A DNA stretch of 47,887 bases from Lentzea kentuckyensis (GCF_002150765.1 NZ_MUYM01000041.1:1-47887), one strand, 5' to 3'; shown: positions 14,738 through 25,280, counted from the first letter of the stretch. Program-made: numbers and translations. Notes: generated by a model not told the origin, from the sequence alone.

Positions 14738-16384
14738 ATGGCGGAGCTGACGATCTCGTCGGACGAGATCCGCAGTGCGATCGAGAAGTACGTCTCGAGC
14801 TACTCCCCGGAGGTCAGCCGGGAAGAGGTCGGTACCGTCTCCGAGACCTACGACGGCATCGCCATCGTCGAGGGCCTTCCGGGCACGATGACCAACGAGC
14901 TGCTCGAGTTCCCCGGTGGCGTCCTCGGCGTCGCCCTGAACCTCGAGGTCCGCAACATCGGTGCGGTCATCCTCGGTGACTTCGACAAGATCGAAGAGGG
15001 CCAGGAGGTCCGCCGGACGGGCAAGGTCCTGTCCGTGCCGGTCGGCGACGGCTTCCTCGGTCGCGTCGTCAACCCGCTGGGTCAGCCGATCGACGGTCTC
15101 GGCGACATCGTCGCGGACGACACCCGCGCGCTGGAGCTGCAGGCGGCGTCCGTGCTGCAGCGTCAGCCGGTGTCCGAGCCGATGCAGACCGGCATCAAGG
15201 CCATCGACGCGATGACCCCGATCGGTCGCGGTCAGCGTCAGCTGATCATCGGTGACCGCAAGACCGGCAAGACCGCGGTCTGCATCGACACGATCATCAA
15301 CCAGAAGAAGGCCTGGGAGTCGGGCGACCCGAAGCAGCAGGTCCGCTGCGTCTACGTCGCCATCGGCCAGAAGGGCTCCACCATCGCGGGCGTCAAGACC
15401 GCGCTGGAGGAGGCGGGCGCACTCGAGTACACGACGATCGTCGCCGCCCCCGCTTCTGACTCGGCCGGCTTCAAGTGGCTGGCGCCGTACACCGGCTCCG
15501 CCATCGGCCAGCACTGGATGTACCAGGGCAAGCACGTCCTGATCATCTTCGACGACCTGACCAAGCAGGCCGAGGCGTACCGCGCGATCTCGCTGCTGCT
15601 GCGCCGCCCGCCGGGCCGCGAGGCCTACCCCGGCGACGTCTTCTACTTGCACTCGCGTCTCCTCGAGCGTTGCGCGAAGCTGTCGGACGACCTCGGCGGC
15701 GGTTCGATGACGGGTCTGCCGATCATCGAGACCAAGGCGAACGACGTGTCGGCGTACATCCCGACCAACGTCATCTCGATCACCGACGGTCAGTGCTTCC
15801 TCGAGTCCGACCTGTTCAACGCCGGTGTCCGCCCGGCCGTCAACGTGGGTATCTCCGTCTCCCGCGTCGGTGGTGCCGCGCAGATCAAGGCGATGAAGGA
15901 CGTCGCGGGTTCGCTGCGTCTCGACCTGTCGCAGTTCCGCGAGCTGGAGGCCTTCTCCGCGTTCGCGTCCGACCTCGACGCCGCCTCGCGCGCCCAGCTG
16001 GACCGCGGTGCCCGTCTGGTCGAGCTGCTCAAGCAGGGCCAGTACTCGCCGGTGCCCGTCGAGGAGCAGGTCGTCGAGATCTTCGCCGCGACCAAGGGTC
16101 ACCTGGACGACGTCCCCGTCGGCGACATCCGCCGCTTCGTCGCGGACTTCAAGGACTCGCTCCGTCGCAACCACGCCGACCTGCTGGGCGGCATCGTGGA
16201 GACGAAGAAGTTCCCCGAGGACGCCCAGAAGCGCGTTGTCGCCGCCGTGACCGAGTTCAAGAAGCAGTTCACCGCTTCTGACGGCACGACGATCGTCAAC
16301 GAGGCGCCCGAGAAGGCGATGGACGCCGACAAGGTCGCCCAGGAATCGGTGAAGCTCCACAAGCCCGAGCCCACCAAGAAGTGA
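14738..16384 (+). CDS. atpA: ATP synthase F1 subunit alpha
   Basis: Alpha is the non-catalytic nucleotide-binding subunit of the F1 hexamer. The 548-residue protein starts MAELTISSDEIRSAIEKYVS, has the P-loop GDRKTGKTA and the signature PAVNVGISVSRVGGAAQ, with the arginine finger in that region (SVSRVGG). A C-terminal extension of about 30 residues (FTASDGTTIVNEAPEKAMDA onward) is typical of actinobacterial alpha subunits, where the mycobacterial extension limits ATP hydrolysis. ATG 14738 is chosen, behind GAGAGCAGGA; longer readings upstream overlap atpH and lack alpha-like sequence. Confidence 0.97.
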   Translation: MAELTISSDEIRSAIEKYVSSYSPEVSREEVGTVSETYDGIAIVEGLPGTMTNELLEFPGGVLGVALNLEVRNIGAVILGDFDKIEEGQEVRRTGKVLSVPVGDGFLGRVVNPLGQPIDGLGDIVADDTRALELQAASVLQRQPVSEPMQTGIKAIDAMTPIGRGQRQLIIGDRKTGKTAVCIDTIINQKKAWESGDPKQQVRCVYVAIGQKGSTIAGVKTALEEAGALEYTTIVAAPASDSAGFKWLAPYTGSAIGQHWMYQGKHVLIIFDDLTKQAEAYRAISLLLRRPPGREAYPGDVFYLHSRLLERCAKLSDDLGGGSMTGLPIIETKANDVSAYIPTNVISITDGQCFLESDLFNAGVRPAVNVGISVSRVGGAAQIKAMKDVAGSLRLDLSQFRELEAFSAFASDLDAASRAQLDRGARLVELLKQGQYSPVPVEEQVVEIFAATKGHLDDVPVGDIRRFVADFKDSLRRNHADLLGGIVETKKFPEDAQKRVVAAVTEFKKQFTASDGTTIVNEAPEKAMDADKVAQESVKLHKPEPTKK

Positions 16385-16392
16385 TCTGAGCC

Positions 16393-17307
16393 ATGGGCGC
16401 ACAGATTCGGGAGCTCCGCCAGCGGATCCGAACGGTCAACTCGACCAAGAAGATCACGAAGGCCTACGAGCTCATCGCCACGTCTCGCCTCGCCAAGGCG
16501 CAGACCAGGGTCGCGGCCTCGCGTCCCTACGCGGACGAGATCACGAACGTGCTCTCCGCGTTGGCCGAGGCCTCGGCGAACCTCGACCACCCGCTGCTGA
16601 CGGAACGCGAGAACCCGAAGCGCGCCGCCATCCTCGTCGTGACCAGCGACAAGGGCATGTGCGGTGGCTACAACGCCAACGTCCTCAAGGCCGCTGAGCA
16701 GCTGATCCAGCTGATCAAGTCCGAGGGCAAGGAGCCGGTGCTGTACGTGACCGGCCGCAAGGCGATCGGGTACTACACGTTCCGGCGCCGCGAGGTCACC
16801 GCCTCGTGGAGCGGGTTCTCCCAGACCCCGAACTACATCAACGCCGTCGAAGCCGGTGACGCGCTGGTGGAGGCGTTCCTGGAGGGCACGGAGGACGGTG
16901 CGCAGGGCGTGGACGAGATCCACGTCGTGTACACGGAGTTCAAGTCCATGCTGAGCCAGACGCCGACCGCCAGGCGGATCGCGCCGATGGAGGTCGAGTA
17001 CACCGGCGAGGCCCCCAAGGGTCCGCGCGCGGTGTACGACTTCGAGCCCAGCGCCGAGGCGCTGCTCGGTGCGATGCTGCCCAAGTACGTGAAGACTCGC
17101 CTGTTCTCCGCCATGCTGGAGGCGGCAGCTTCGGAGTCCGCTGCTCGTCGTACGGCCATGAAGGCCGCGACGGACAACGCGACGGAGCTGGTCCGGAACC
17201 TCAGCCGGGCGGCGAACTCGGCCCGTCAGGCCCAGATCACCCAGGAGATCAGCGAGATCGTCGGTGGCGCCTCCGCGCTTACCGGTGGCGCAGGAAGTGA
17301 TGAGTGA
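16393..17307 (+). CDS. atpG: ATP synthase F1 subunit gamma
   Basis: Gamma is the central rotor shaft. The 304-residue protein shows both terminal coiled-coil helices: MGAQIRELRQRIRTVNSTKK at the start and MKAATDNATELVRNLSRAAN near the end. The central Rossmann-like part contains VTSDKGMCGGYNANVL. It begins 8 bases after atpA. The stop codon TGA (17305-17307) lies between the two possible atpD start codons. Confidence 0.97.
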   Translation: MGAQIRELRQRIRTVNSTKKITKAYELIATSRLAKAQTRVAASRPYADEITNVLSALAEASANLDHPLLTERENPKRAAILVVTSDKGMCGGYNANVLKAAEQLIQLIKSEGKEPVLYVTGRKAIGYYTFRRREVTASWSGFSQTPNYINAVEAGDALVEAFLEGTEDGAQGVDEIHVVYTEFKSMLSQTPTARRIAPMEVEYTGEAPKGPRAVYDFEPSAEALLGAMLPKYVKTRLFSAMLEAAASESAARRTAMKAATDNATELVRNLSRAANSARQAQITQEISEIVGGASALTGGAGSDE

Positions 17308-17308
17308 C

Positions 17309-18736
<1,428 letters not shown>

Positions 18737-18756
18737 GTTAGGTCTGGCTGTTTCTG

Positions 18757-18796
18757 AAGGGCCGTTCTCTCCACTGTGGAGAGGGCGGCCCTTTGG
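18757..18796 (+). terminator. Rho-independent terminator after atpD
   Basis: Arms 18757-18772 and 18778-18793 form a 16-bp stem with two G-U pairs and a 5-base loop, followed by a short T run (cctttggg). It begins 20 bases after the atpD stop and marks the end of the atp operon. Confidence 0.85.
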
Positions 18797-19221
18797 GCTG
18801 TGTGGGGGCCGGTCACGTTCCAGCGGGGTGGTCGCCGTGCTCGCGGGTAGTCGCCTTGCGAGGGTGGTTGCGCGGGCCTTACCGAGGGCGTGGGAGTCCA
18901 TCGCCGCTGTGCGACGATTGCGATTGGAGCTTGACCTCGAGCCTCTGGCGGGACGCATAGACGGCCTCAAAGCCAGGGTGAAACGCGCCCCGGCCGAGCC
19001 CACGAGGGAAGCATCCCGCCCCCTCAAGGTAAAGCCCCAATCGCAACACGTAGGCGCCTACCGCTACCCAGCCGATTCTCACCCCACGCGGCAGACGCTC
19101 CGGCCAACCCAGCGCGGCAAGCTTCCTGCCAACCCAGCCGCTTGTCGTCCTGTGCGGTGGGCTTCCTGCCAACCCACCCGCATGTCGCCCAGCGCGGCAG
19201 GCTCCATCCCTACCCCAGTCC
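18797..19221. other. Non-coding region with minisatellite
   Basis: No frame on either strand in these 425 bases gives a credible protein. The second half is a degenerate 40-bp tandem repeat (listed separately). No trace of an atpC gene (for example its conserved GEIGI-PGH region) can be read in any frame. Confidence 0.6.
19085..19215. repeat. 40-bp tandem repeat, about 3.3 copies
   Basis: Unit 1 (19112-19151) and unit 2 (19152-19191) share a common core, ttcctgccaaccca, and start with GCGCGGCA or GTGCGGTG. A partial third unit runs 19192-19215, and a shortened copy (19085-19111) precedes unit 1. The array ends just beyond the stop codon of the leftward gene at 19222. Confidence 0.7.
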
Positions 19222-20322
19222 CTACCGGGCCGGAGCCTTGGCCCCTTTGCCCTTCGACATCGCCTTGACCGCCAAGCCCCGCAGGCTCAAGTACGTCAGC
19301 CGGGAATCCTCGAAGTAGTCCCAAGGTCCGGCATCCGCCAGCTCTCCCAGTGCCCGGAACTGCCCCACGGCTTCCTCGAACCGTTCCAGCTGGATCAACG
19401 CGAAAGCCGCGTACCCACGGTCATCCCGCAGCGCATACGTGTCCGCACCCTCATCGACAAGCCGGCCCAGCAACCCGTCCAAGGAGGCGACCACCGAAGG
19501 TGCTTTCCACATGTCCGGCGTCGTGCTCTGCGCCTCGTAAGCGGCGTGCAGCGGCAACGCCAGGAACTTCGGCGACTTGGCTGCGGCCTCCAGCGCGAAT
19601 TCCAAAGCCAGTTCGTCGGAGCCGTGCCACTTGCGGCACCAGTACTGCAGGGCCTGCTGGTGTCCGTTGTGGTGCAACGGATCCCGGGACACCAGTTCCG
19701 TCCAGATCGCACGGAACTCGTCGTGGTCCACCTGCAGGCCGCGCGCGAGGGTCAGCAGGGTGTTCAACGGGGTCGGGTCGTCCGGCAGTACGGAGGCTGC
19801 CACGCCTGCGGCCTCGCGGGCCTCGAACAGGACTCGGTGGAAGGCTTCGAACTGTTCGCGGGTGGTCTCGGAAGCCCTGGCGCTGCCGCGAATGTCCCAG
19901 GCCAGGGACACGAGTGACATCGCGTGCACCACAAGCCAGTGCGGGTCGCCTGGGCGGGCGTCCTGCCAGGCCTTCATCCAGGTGTCGTCCTTGGCGGCCA
20001 GGTCGGCGAGGGCCCACACCACGCGTTGGCGGCGGTCCCAGTCGCCGTGCGTGGCGGTGACCAGGTCGGCGGCGTTTTCCCAGTTGCCGGCGCGGACGTC
20101 GTCCTTCACGGCGGCGAGGGCCAGGTCCTCGATCGGCGACTCGCAGGTCACGTCGGCGTCGGGGACCAGGCCGTAGCGCTCCGGGTGGGTTTTGGGGAGG
20201 ACGTGGGCTGCCACTACCTCGGAAGGGAGTTCGTCGATCTCCACGCCCAGGCGCTTGGCCTCGCGCATCAGCCGGATGACGGTGATGAGTTCCTTGGGCT
20301 TGAAGAGAAGTGAGAGCACCAC
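19222..20322 (-). CDS. Helical-repeat protein of unknown function
   Basis: This 366-residue cytosolic protein begins MVLSLLFKPKELITVIRLMR and is almost wholly helical, with TPR-like paired helices (for example ENAADLVTATHGDWDRRQRV, ALFEFALEA-type segments and FEEAVGQFRALGELADAGPW). There is no signal peptide; the C-terminus is basic (KAMSKGKGAKAPAR). No exact family is recognised; a scaffold or protein-binding role is suggested by the repeat-like pattern. It lies 15 bases downstream of the M48 protease gene on the same strand and is probably co-transcribed with it, so it may serve that protease as partner or regulator. Confidence 0.75.
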   Translation of the reverse strand: MVLSLLFKPKELITVIRLMREAKRLGVEIDELPSEVVAAHVLPKTHPERYGLVPDADVTCESPIEDLALAAVKDDVRAGNWENAADLVTATHGDWDRRQRVVWALADLAAKDDTWMKAWQDARPGDPHWLVVHAMSLVSLAWDIRGSARASETTREQFEAFHRVLFEAREAAGVAASVLPDDPTPLNTLLTLARGLQVDHDEFRAIWTELVSRDPLHHNGHQQALQYWCRKWHGSDELALEFALEAAAKSPKFLALPLHAAYEAQSTTPDMWKAPSVVASLDGLLGRLVDEGADTYALRDDRGYAAFALIQLERFEEAVGQFRALGELADAGPWDYFEDSRLTYLSLRGLAVKAMSKGKGAKAPAR

Positions 20323-20337
20323 GGGGTTCTCCAGGGA

Positions 20338-21843
20338 TCAGTTCGCGGGGCGGTAGTCGAGGGCCACGCCGGCGGTGGCCAGCGCGCTCCGCAGGCCCTC
20401 GGTGCCGCCGTTGTCGGCTACCGCGGTGTCGAGGTGGTCGGCCATGTCGAAGTCGTGAGAGGAGGTGACGAAGGTGGTTCGTCCCAGCCAGTCCAGTTCC
20501 CAGTGAGCCAGGCCCGCGTCGGAGAAGGCCAGTGCCACCAACGCGGACAGCTCGGGGAGGACCTCGCCCCTGGCCATTTCGCGGCGGGCTCGGGTGCCGG
20601 CGTCGCGGCTGCCGGGTTCGTGCGAGCCGAGGTCGGCCAGGCGGCCCGCGTCCAGGGCGTCGAGCACGGTCGTCAGTGACGGCGGCTGGTTCATCGCGGT
20701 CGCGGCCGACTGCAGCAGGCGCTGGGTGCCGCGCACCACGCGGGCGCGGGCGCCGATGTGGCCGAGGGTGGCCCAGTCGACGCGTTCCTTCTGGTCGGCG
20801 TCGGACACCAGTGAGTTCAGCACCGCGGTGTCCAGCAACGGCATCGGGTCGGCGAGCAGTTCGATCGCCGGGCGGTCGCCCCAGCCCGACTCGGGCTCCA
20901 GGTTCATGGCCTCGATGGCGGTGATGCGGTCCTGCAGCGGCGGGTGCGAGTCGTACGGGCCGCGGTCGGGGTCGGTCGGGTGTTGGCGAATCTGCTCCAG
21001 CTCCTCGTGGAGTTCGGAGGAGGTGCGCAGGCGGGTGAAGCCGTCGAAGAACGTCGTGGGGAGGTAGCCGAGCTCCCACGCGACGGTCAGGTGGCGGTTG
21101 GTGAAGAGGTCCCACGCGGCGTCGACCACGGGCAGTTCGCGCAGGGCCGAGGCGGCGGCGGACGAGCCCGCAAGCGTTGCGGAGAAGCGGTCGGCGGCGA
21201 ACTCCTGGCGCCTGCTGATCGCCTGGGAGACACGGAGGTAGAGCTTGGCGTAACCCAGGAACAGCTTGGCGATCATGCGCTGGAACCAGTGTTCGGCGTT
21301 CATGTGGGAACCGGCGCGCAGCATGGCGTTGCGGCCGGAGACCACGACGCCCGCCAGGCGTGTGTCCTTGTTGGCGTAGTGCCCGAGTTCGTGCGCGAGC
21401 ACGGCGATGAGCTGCTTCTCGGTCAAGGAGGTGAGCAGGGGAGCACCGATGAACATCCTGCGCTTCAGCACGCGCAGACCCAGGAAGCGGGTGTCCTCGG
21501 CGACGCCGGCGTTCACCGCGGCGAGGATCCGGATCTCGTCCGGCGGGCGGGTGCCGACGTCGGCGGCCAGGCGGCGGACGAGGTCCCAGAGCGCGGGCTG
21601 CTCCGCGGGCGTGACGAGGGTGCCGGGCACCTCCTCCTGCGCGCGGCGTTCCAGCGAGATCAGGCCCTTGACGAGCGCGAACACCACCGGTGCGACGAAG
21701 AACGCCAGTTTCAGGCCGACGAACGGCCGGTTGATCAGGGCGTACGTCTCCAGCGCGAGGAGTCCGCCGATGAGCCCGAACGCGAGCACGTAGAAGCCGA
21801 CGAGAAGCGCGACAGCGATGGCAGCACGCAATGAAACACGCAT
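20338..21843 (-). CDS. M48-family membrane zinc metalloprotease
   Basis: The 501-residue protein has two N-terminal membrane segments (about 8-32 and 43-63), the zinc-binding HELGH motif at 151-155 and a third ligand, Glu214, in RRQEFAADRFSA, the normal M48 arrangement (HtpX/Ste24-like). The C-terminal ~200 residues (from about DSHPPLQDRITAIE) are an extension without a recognised domain. M48 proteases of this topology act on membrane or envelope proteins, usually in quality control. ATG 21843 is chosen since it gives a basic start followed by a membrane helix; GGGGGAAGG lies 12-20 bases upstream. It is divergent from the S8 protease gene. Confidence 0.88.
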   Translation of the reverse strand: MRVSLRAAIAVALLVGFYVLAFGLIGGLLALETYALINRPFVGLKLAFFVAPVVFALVKGLISLERRAQEEVPGTLVTPAEQPALWDLVRRLAADVGTRPPDEIRILAAVNAGVAEDTRFLGLRVLKRRMFIGAPLLTSLTEKQLIAVLAHELGHYANKDTRLAGVVVSGRNAMLRAGSHMNAEHWFQRMIAKLFLGYAKLYLRVSQAISRRQEFAADRFSATLAGSSAAASALRELPVVDAAWDLFTNRHLTVAWELGYLPTTFFDGFTRLRTSSELHEELEQIRQHPTDPDRGPYDSHPPLQDRITAIEAMNLEPESGWGDRPAIELLADPMPLLDTAVLNSLVSDADQKERVDWATLGHIGARARVVRGTQRLLQSAATAMNQPPSLTTVLDALDAGRLADLGSHEPGSRDAGTRARREMARGEVLPELSALVALAFSDAGLAHWELDWLGRTTFVTSSHDFDMADHLDTAVADNGGTEGLRSALATAGVALDYRPAN

Positions 21844-22006
21844 GAGTAAAGCGACCTTCCCCCAAAGCCCCCAGTGCCGCACGCAGATGGCGGCAGCACG
21901 CAGTGTGCACGAAAGGACGGTCACGACTCAACGTCAAACCCGCTGCGGGTGTGTCAACCGGTCGATCGGTCAGTCCGCGTACCTCTGCGGGATGAGATCG
22001 CGGTCA

Positions 22007-22098
22007 CCACCTCCGACCTTCAGAAGGAGGTGGGGTGACGCTCAGTGTCCCTACGGTCACTGAGGCAACACCTCATCGAACACTGGAGGTAACCAGTG
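22007..22098 (+). promoter_or_regulatory. Structured leader of the S8 protease gene (competing hairpins)
   Basis: Perfect inverted repeats seen: 22007-22014 with 22026-22033 (ccacctcc/ggaggtgg); 22041-22047 with 22058-22064 (ctcagtg/cactgag); 22081-22086 with 22093-22098 (cactgg/ccagtg), the last holding the GTG start in its stem and part of the Shine-Dalgarno in its 6-base loop. Alternative pairings exist: 22027-22032 with 22069-22074 (gaggtg/cacctc) and 22070-22074 with the Shine-Dalgarno at 22086-22090. This fits a switch in translation initiation, which is inferred and untested. Confidence 0.5.
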
Positions 22099-25000
22099 AG
22101 AGCAGGGCAAAGAGGTGCCCGTCGGGGGATCACCGCGCTCGCGCTGTCGGCAGGCCTTGTCACCACGGTGACGGCTGCTGTCGCGCGGGCGGAGGAACCG
22201 GCACCGGGGCAGCGCGACCACAGCGTCACGCTGATCACCGGCGACCGGGTGGATCTGGCCGGCAACCGCGTCGTGCGGTACGTGCCGGGGCAGGGGCGGG
22301 AGAAGCTTCCCGTGCGCACCTTCACGCGGGACGGGCACCAGCACGTCGTGCCCGCGGACGCGGTCGCGTTGGTGGCCAACGGAAAGCTCGACCCGAGGCT
22401 GTTCGACGTGACGTCGCTGGCCGAGTTCGGCTACGACGACGCGCGCCGCGACTCGGTGCCCGTGATCGTGCGGCCGGCGGCGGGCGCACGATCGGGCATC
22501 ACCGCGTTGAGCGCCAAGGAGTCCGTCGCCGATCTGGTGACCGGTTCGGTCGAGAAGTCGGGCCGCGCCTGGGAATCACTGCGCGGTGGCGCGGTCGAGA
22601 AGGTGTGGCTCGACGGCGTCCGCAAGGTGACGCTCGACCGCAGCACCAAGCAGATCGGCGCGCCCGAGGCGTGGCAGGCCGGTGTCACCGGCAAGGGCGT
22701 GAAGGTCGCCGTGCTCGACACGGGCGTCGACGAGAAACACCCGGACCTGCAGGGCAAGCAGGCCGCCGAGAAGAACTTCACCGACTCGCCGGACAACACC
22801 GACGAGGTCGGGCACGGCACGCACGTCGCGTCGACGATCGCCAGCAAGGGCGAGAAGTACCGCGGTGTCGCGCCGGACGCGGAGATCCTCGACGGCAAGG
22901 TGTGCCGGCCGGGTGGTTGCACCGAGTCGGCGATCCTCGGCGGCATGCAGTGGGCGGCCGAGCAGGGCGCGCACGTCATCAACATGAGTCTGGGCGGTGG
23001 TGACACCCCGGACATCGACCCGATCGAGGAGGCCGTCAACCGCATCTCGGCCCAGACCGGCACGCTGTTCGTCATCGCGGCGGGCAACTCCGGACGCCCG
23101 GAGACGATCGGCTCGCCGGGGAGCGCGGAGTCCGCGCTGACCGTCGGTGCCGTGGACCGCAACGACGGCATCGCGCCGTTCTCCAGCCGTGGCCCCGCCG
23201 CGGACGGTGCGGTGAAGCCGGACGTCACCGCGCCCGGCGTCGACATCGTGGCGGCCGAAGCCGGGACGCAGGGCCACGTCGCGATGTCCGGCACGTCGAT
23301 GGCGACGCCGCACGTCGCGGGAGTCGTCGCGCTGCTCAAGCAGCAGCATCCGGACTGGACGGGTACACGGCTCAAGGCGACGGTCATGGCGTCGGCCAGG
23401 GCCAACCCGGCGCTCAAGCCGTTCGATCAGGGCACCGGACGCGTCGACGTGCCGAAGATGCTGGCGCAGCAGGCGATCGCGGAGCCGAGCAACATCAACT
23501 TCGGCGTCCAGCAGTGGCCGCACGACGACGACCAGAAGGTCGTCCGCGAGGTCACCTACCGCAACCCGGGCAAGGAACCCGTGACGCTCGACCTGAGCGC
23601 CGACATCACCGGACCGGACGGCAAGCCCTCGCCCGCCGGTCTGTTCACCGTGTCACCGGCGAAGGTCACCGTCCCCGCCGGCGGCGAGGCCAAGGCGACG
23701 ATCACCGCTGACACCAAGGTGAACGCGGCCGACGGCGCCTACAGCGGCGCGATCGTCGCGTCGAACGGCCTGCGCACGCTGGTCAGCGTCAACCGCGAGG
23801 TCGAGAGCTACGACGTCGGCGTCTCGGTGCTCGGCTTCGACGGCAACCCGGCGGAGAACCACGGCACGGTGTTCATCAACACCAAAACCGGCAAGGGATA
23901 TTCGGTGGGCGCCAAGAACATCCGGCTGCCCAAGGGCGAGTACGTCCTGGACAGCGGAGTCATCAGCCCGGACTTCAAGGTCGCGTTCATGGTGCAGCCG
24001 AAGTTCCAGGTGACTGGCAAAGCCTCGATCACGCTCGACGCGCGCAAGGCGAAGCCGGTGGCGCTCAAGACCCCCGACCCGGCCGCCAAGGGGGTGATCG
24101 GCACCGTCTCGTACAGCACGCAGGTGGCGGGCAGCCCGTTCGGCCACGGCTGGGCGTTCTTCGACGGACTGGCGGGCCAGGTGTTCACCGCCCGGCTCGG
24201 ACCGGACGTGCCGGGTGTCCTGACGACGTTCGCCGAGCAGCTCAGGGGCACGCCACGCGATGAGAAGACCCCGGTCAGCTACCGCCTGATGTACACCGAG
24301 AAGGGCATGCCGACCGGCTACGAGCGCACCGCCAAGGCGACCGACCTGGCCGAGATCACCAGCGGCTTCCGCCCGGCGGGAGAGGGCCGCAAGCAGGGTG
24401 TGGCCGTGCTGCCGCACCCGATCGACGACAGCGGCGGCTTCGGCTGGTTCACCGACGTGCCCGCGGGCGGCCGCGCCGTCGACCTCGTCAGCACCGTGAC
24501 GGGCAAGTGGAGCTGGATCTACGACCGCATCGGCCCGGACAACAACACCGAGTACTCGACGGAGGCGCCCTCGCGTTCCTTCAAGGGCGGCAAGAAGTAC
24601 GCGCAGACGTTCGGTGCCGCGATCCTCGGCCCGTCCGTCCCGGAGGCACCCGGCTTCGGCCTCGCGAGGCTCGAGGACCAGATCGCCGTGCGGGTCCCGC
24701 TCTTCACCGACAGCAACGGCGGCGAGGGCCGGAGCTTCACCGGAACCGCGAAGACCACGCTGTTCCACAACAACACCAAGCTCGGCGAGTCGGACCGGCC
24801 GGCCGCGATCTTCGACGTCCCGGCCGCGGAAGGCTCGTACCGGGCCGAGATGGAGCACAGCCGCGACGCCGAGCTGTCGACGAAGGTCAGCGGTGCCTGG
24901 ACCTTCAAGGCCAAGCACACGACCGACATCACGCACCTGCCGCTCTCGGTGGTCCGCTTCCAGCCCAAGCTCGACGACAAGGACACCGCACACGGCCGTG

Positions 25001-25239
25001 TGCTGCTCGTCCCGCTGAAGGTCGAGCAGGCGCAGAACACGCCGAAGGTCAAGCGCGTCACGGTCGAGGTGTCGTTCGACGACGGCGCGACCTGGAAGCA
25101 GGTGCGGGTGGCCGGCGGCAAGGCGATCGTGCAGCACCCGAAGGGCGCGAAGTTCGCTTCGCTGCGCGCCGGGACGACGGACGCGGCGGGCGACACGGGC
25201 GAGGTGACGATCATCCGCGCCTACCGGATCGCGAGCTGA
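22096..25239 (+). CDS. Secreted S8 (subtilisin-family) serine protease, 1047 aa
   Basis: A signal peptide (MRAGQRGARRGITALALSAG, likely cleaved after the Ala-rich VARA) is followed by a propeptide-like region to about residue 190 and a subtilase domain at about 195-430. The catalytic triad is Asp208 (VAVLDTGVD), His240 (GHGTHVAS) and Ser401 (SGTSMATPHVAG). The remaining ~600 residues are beta-rich, with Fn3-like segments (for example ITGPDGKPSPAGLFTVSPAK), a layout common in large secreted actinobacterial subtilases. GGAGGT at 22085-22090 precedes GTG 22096 by 5 bases, but both lie inside a hairpin. A terminator follows the stop. The substrate is unknown. Confidence 0.93.
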   Translation: MRAGQRGARRGITALALSAGLVTTVTAAVARAEEPAPGQRDHSVTLITGDRVDLAGNRVVRYVPGQGREKLPVRTFTRDGHQHVVPADAVALVANGKLDPRLFDVTSLAEFGYDDARRDSVPVIVRPAAGARSGITALSAKESVADLVTGSVEKSGRAWESLRGGAVEKVWLDGVRKVTLDRSTKQIGAPEAWQAGVTGKGVKVAVLDTGVDEKHPDLQGKQAAEKNFTDSPDNTDEVGHGTHVASTIASKGEKYRGVAPDAEILDGKVCRPGGCTESAILGGMQWAAEQGAHVINMSLGGGDTPDIDPIEEAVNRISAQTGTLFVIAAGNSGRPETIGSPGSAESALTVGAVDRNDGIAPFSSRGPAADGAVKPDVTAPGVDIVAAEAGTQGHVAMSGTSMATPHVAGVVALLKQQHPDWTGTRLKATVMASARANPALKPFDQGTGRVDVPKMLAQQAIAEPSNINFGVQQWPHDDDQKVVREVTYRNPGKEPVTLDLSADITGPDGKPSPAGLFTVSPAKVTVPAGGEAKATITADTKVNAADGAYSGAIVASNGLRTLVSVNREVESYDVGVSVLGFDGNPAENHGTVFINTKTGKGYSVGAKNIRLPKGEYVLDSGVISPDFKVAFMVQPKFQVTGKASITLDARKAKPVALKTPDPAAKGVIGTVSYSTQVAGSPFGHGWAFFDGLAGQVFTARLGPDVPGVLTTFAEQLRGTPRDEKTPVSYRLMYTEKGMPTGYERTAKATDLAEITSGFRPAGEGRKQGVAVLPHPIDDSGGFGWFTDVPAGGRAVDLVSTVTGKWSWIYDRIGPDNNTEYSTEAPSRSFKGGKKYAQTFGAAILGPSVPEAPGFGLARLEDQIAVRVPLFTDSNGGEGRSFTGTAKTTLFHNNTKLGESDRPAAIFDVPAAEGSYRAEMEHSRDAELSTKVSGAWTFKAKHTTDITHLPLSVVRFQPKLDDKDTAHGRVLLVPLKVEQAQNTPKVKRVTVEVSFDDGATWKQVRVAGGKAIVQHPKGAKFASLRAGTTDAAGDTGEVTIIRAYRIAS

Positions 25240-25253
25240 TCGAGCGGGGGTGG

Positions 25254-25280
25254 TCCGGCCGGCTGAACGATCCGGCCGGA
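25254..25280 (+). terminator. Hairpin after the S8 protease gene
   Basis: Arms 25254-25262 and 25272-25280 pair over 9 bp (tccggccgg/ccggccgga) around a 9-base loop, with one more G-U pair outside. It starts 15 bases after the stop. Confidence 0.65.

Noticed and set aside
18828..19268. ORF of 146 codons after atpD, considered as a possible atpC or small protein
   Set aside because: It contains none of the epsilon motifs, becomes Pro/Thr-rich across a tandem repeat, and runs into the end of a leftward gene.
21952..21957. TTGACA on the minus strand as -35 box of the M48 gene
   Set aside because: No matching -10 box was found at 16-18 bases, so the promoter could not be supported.
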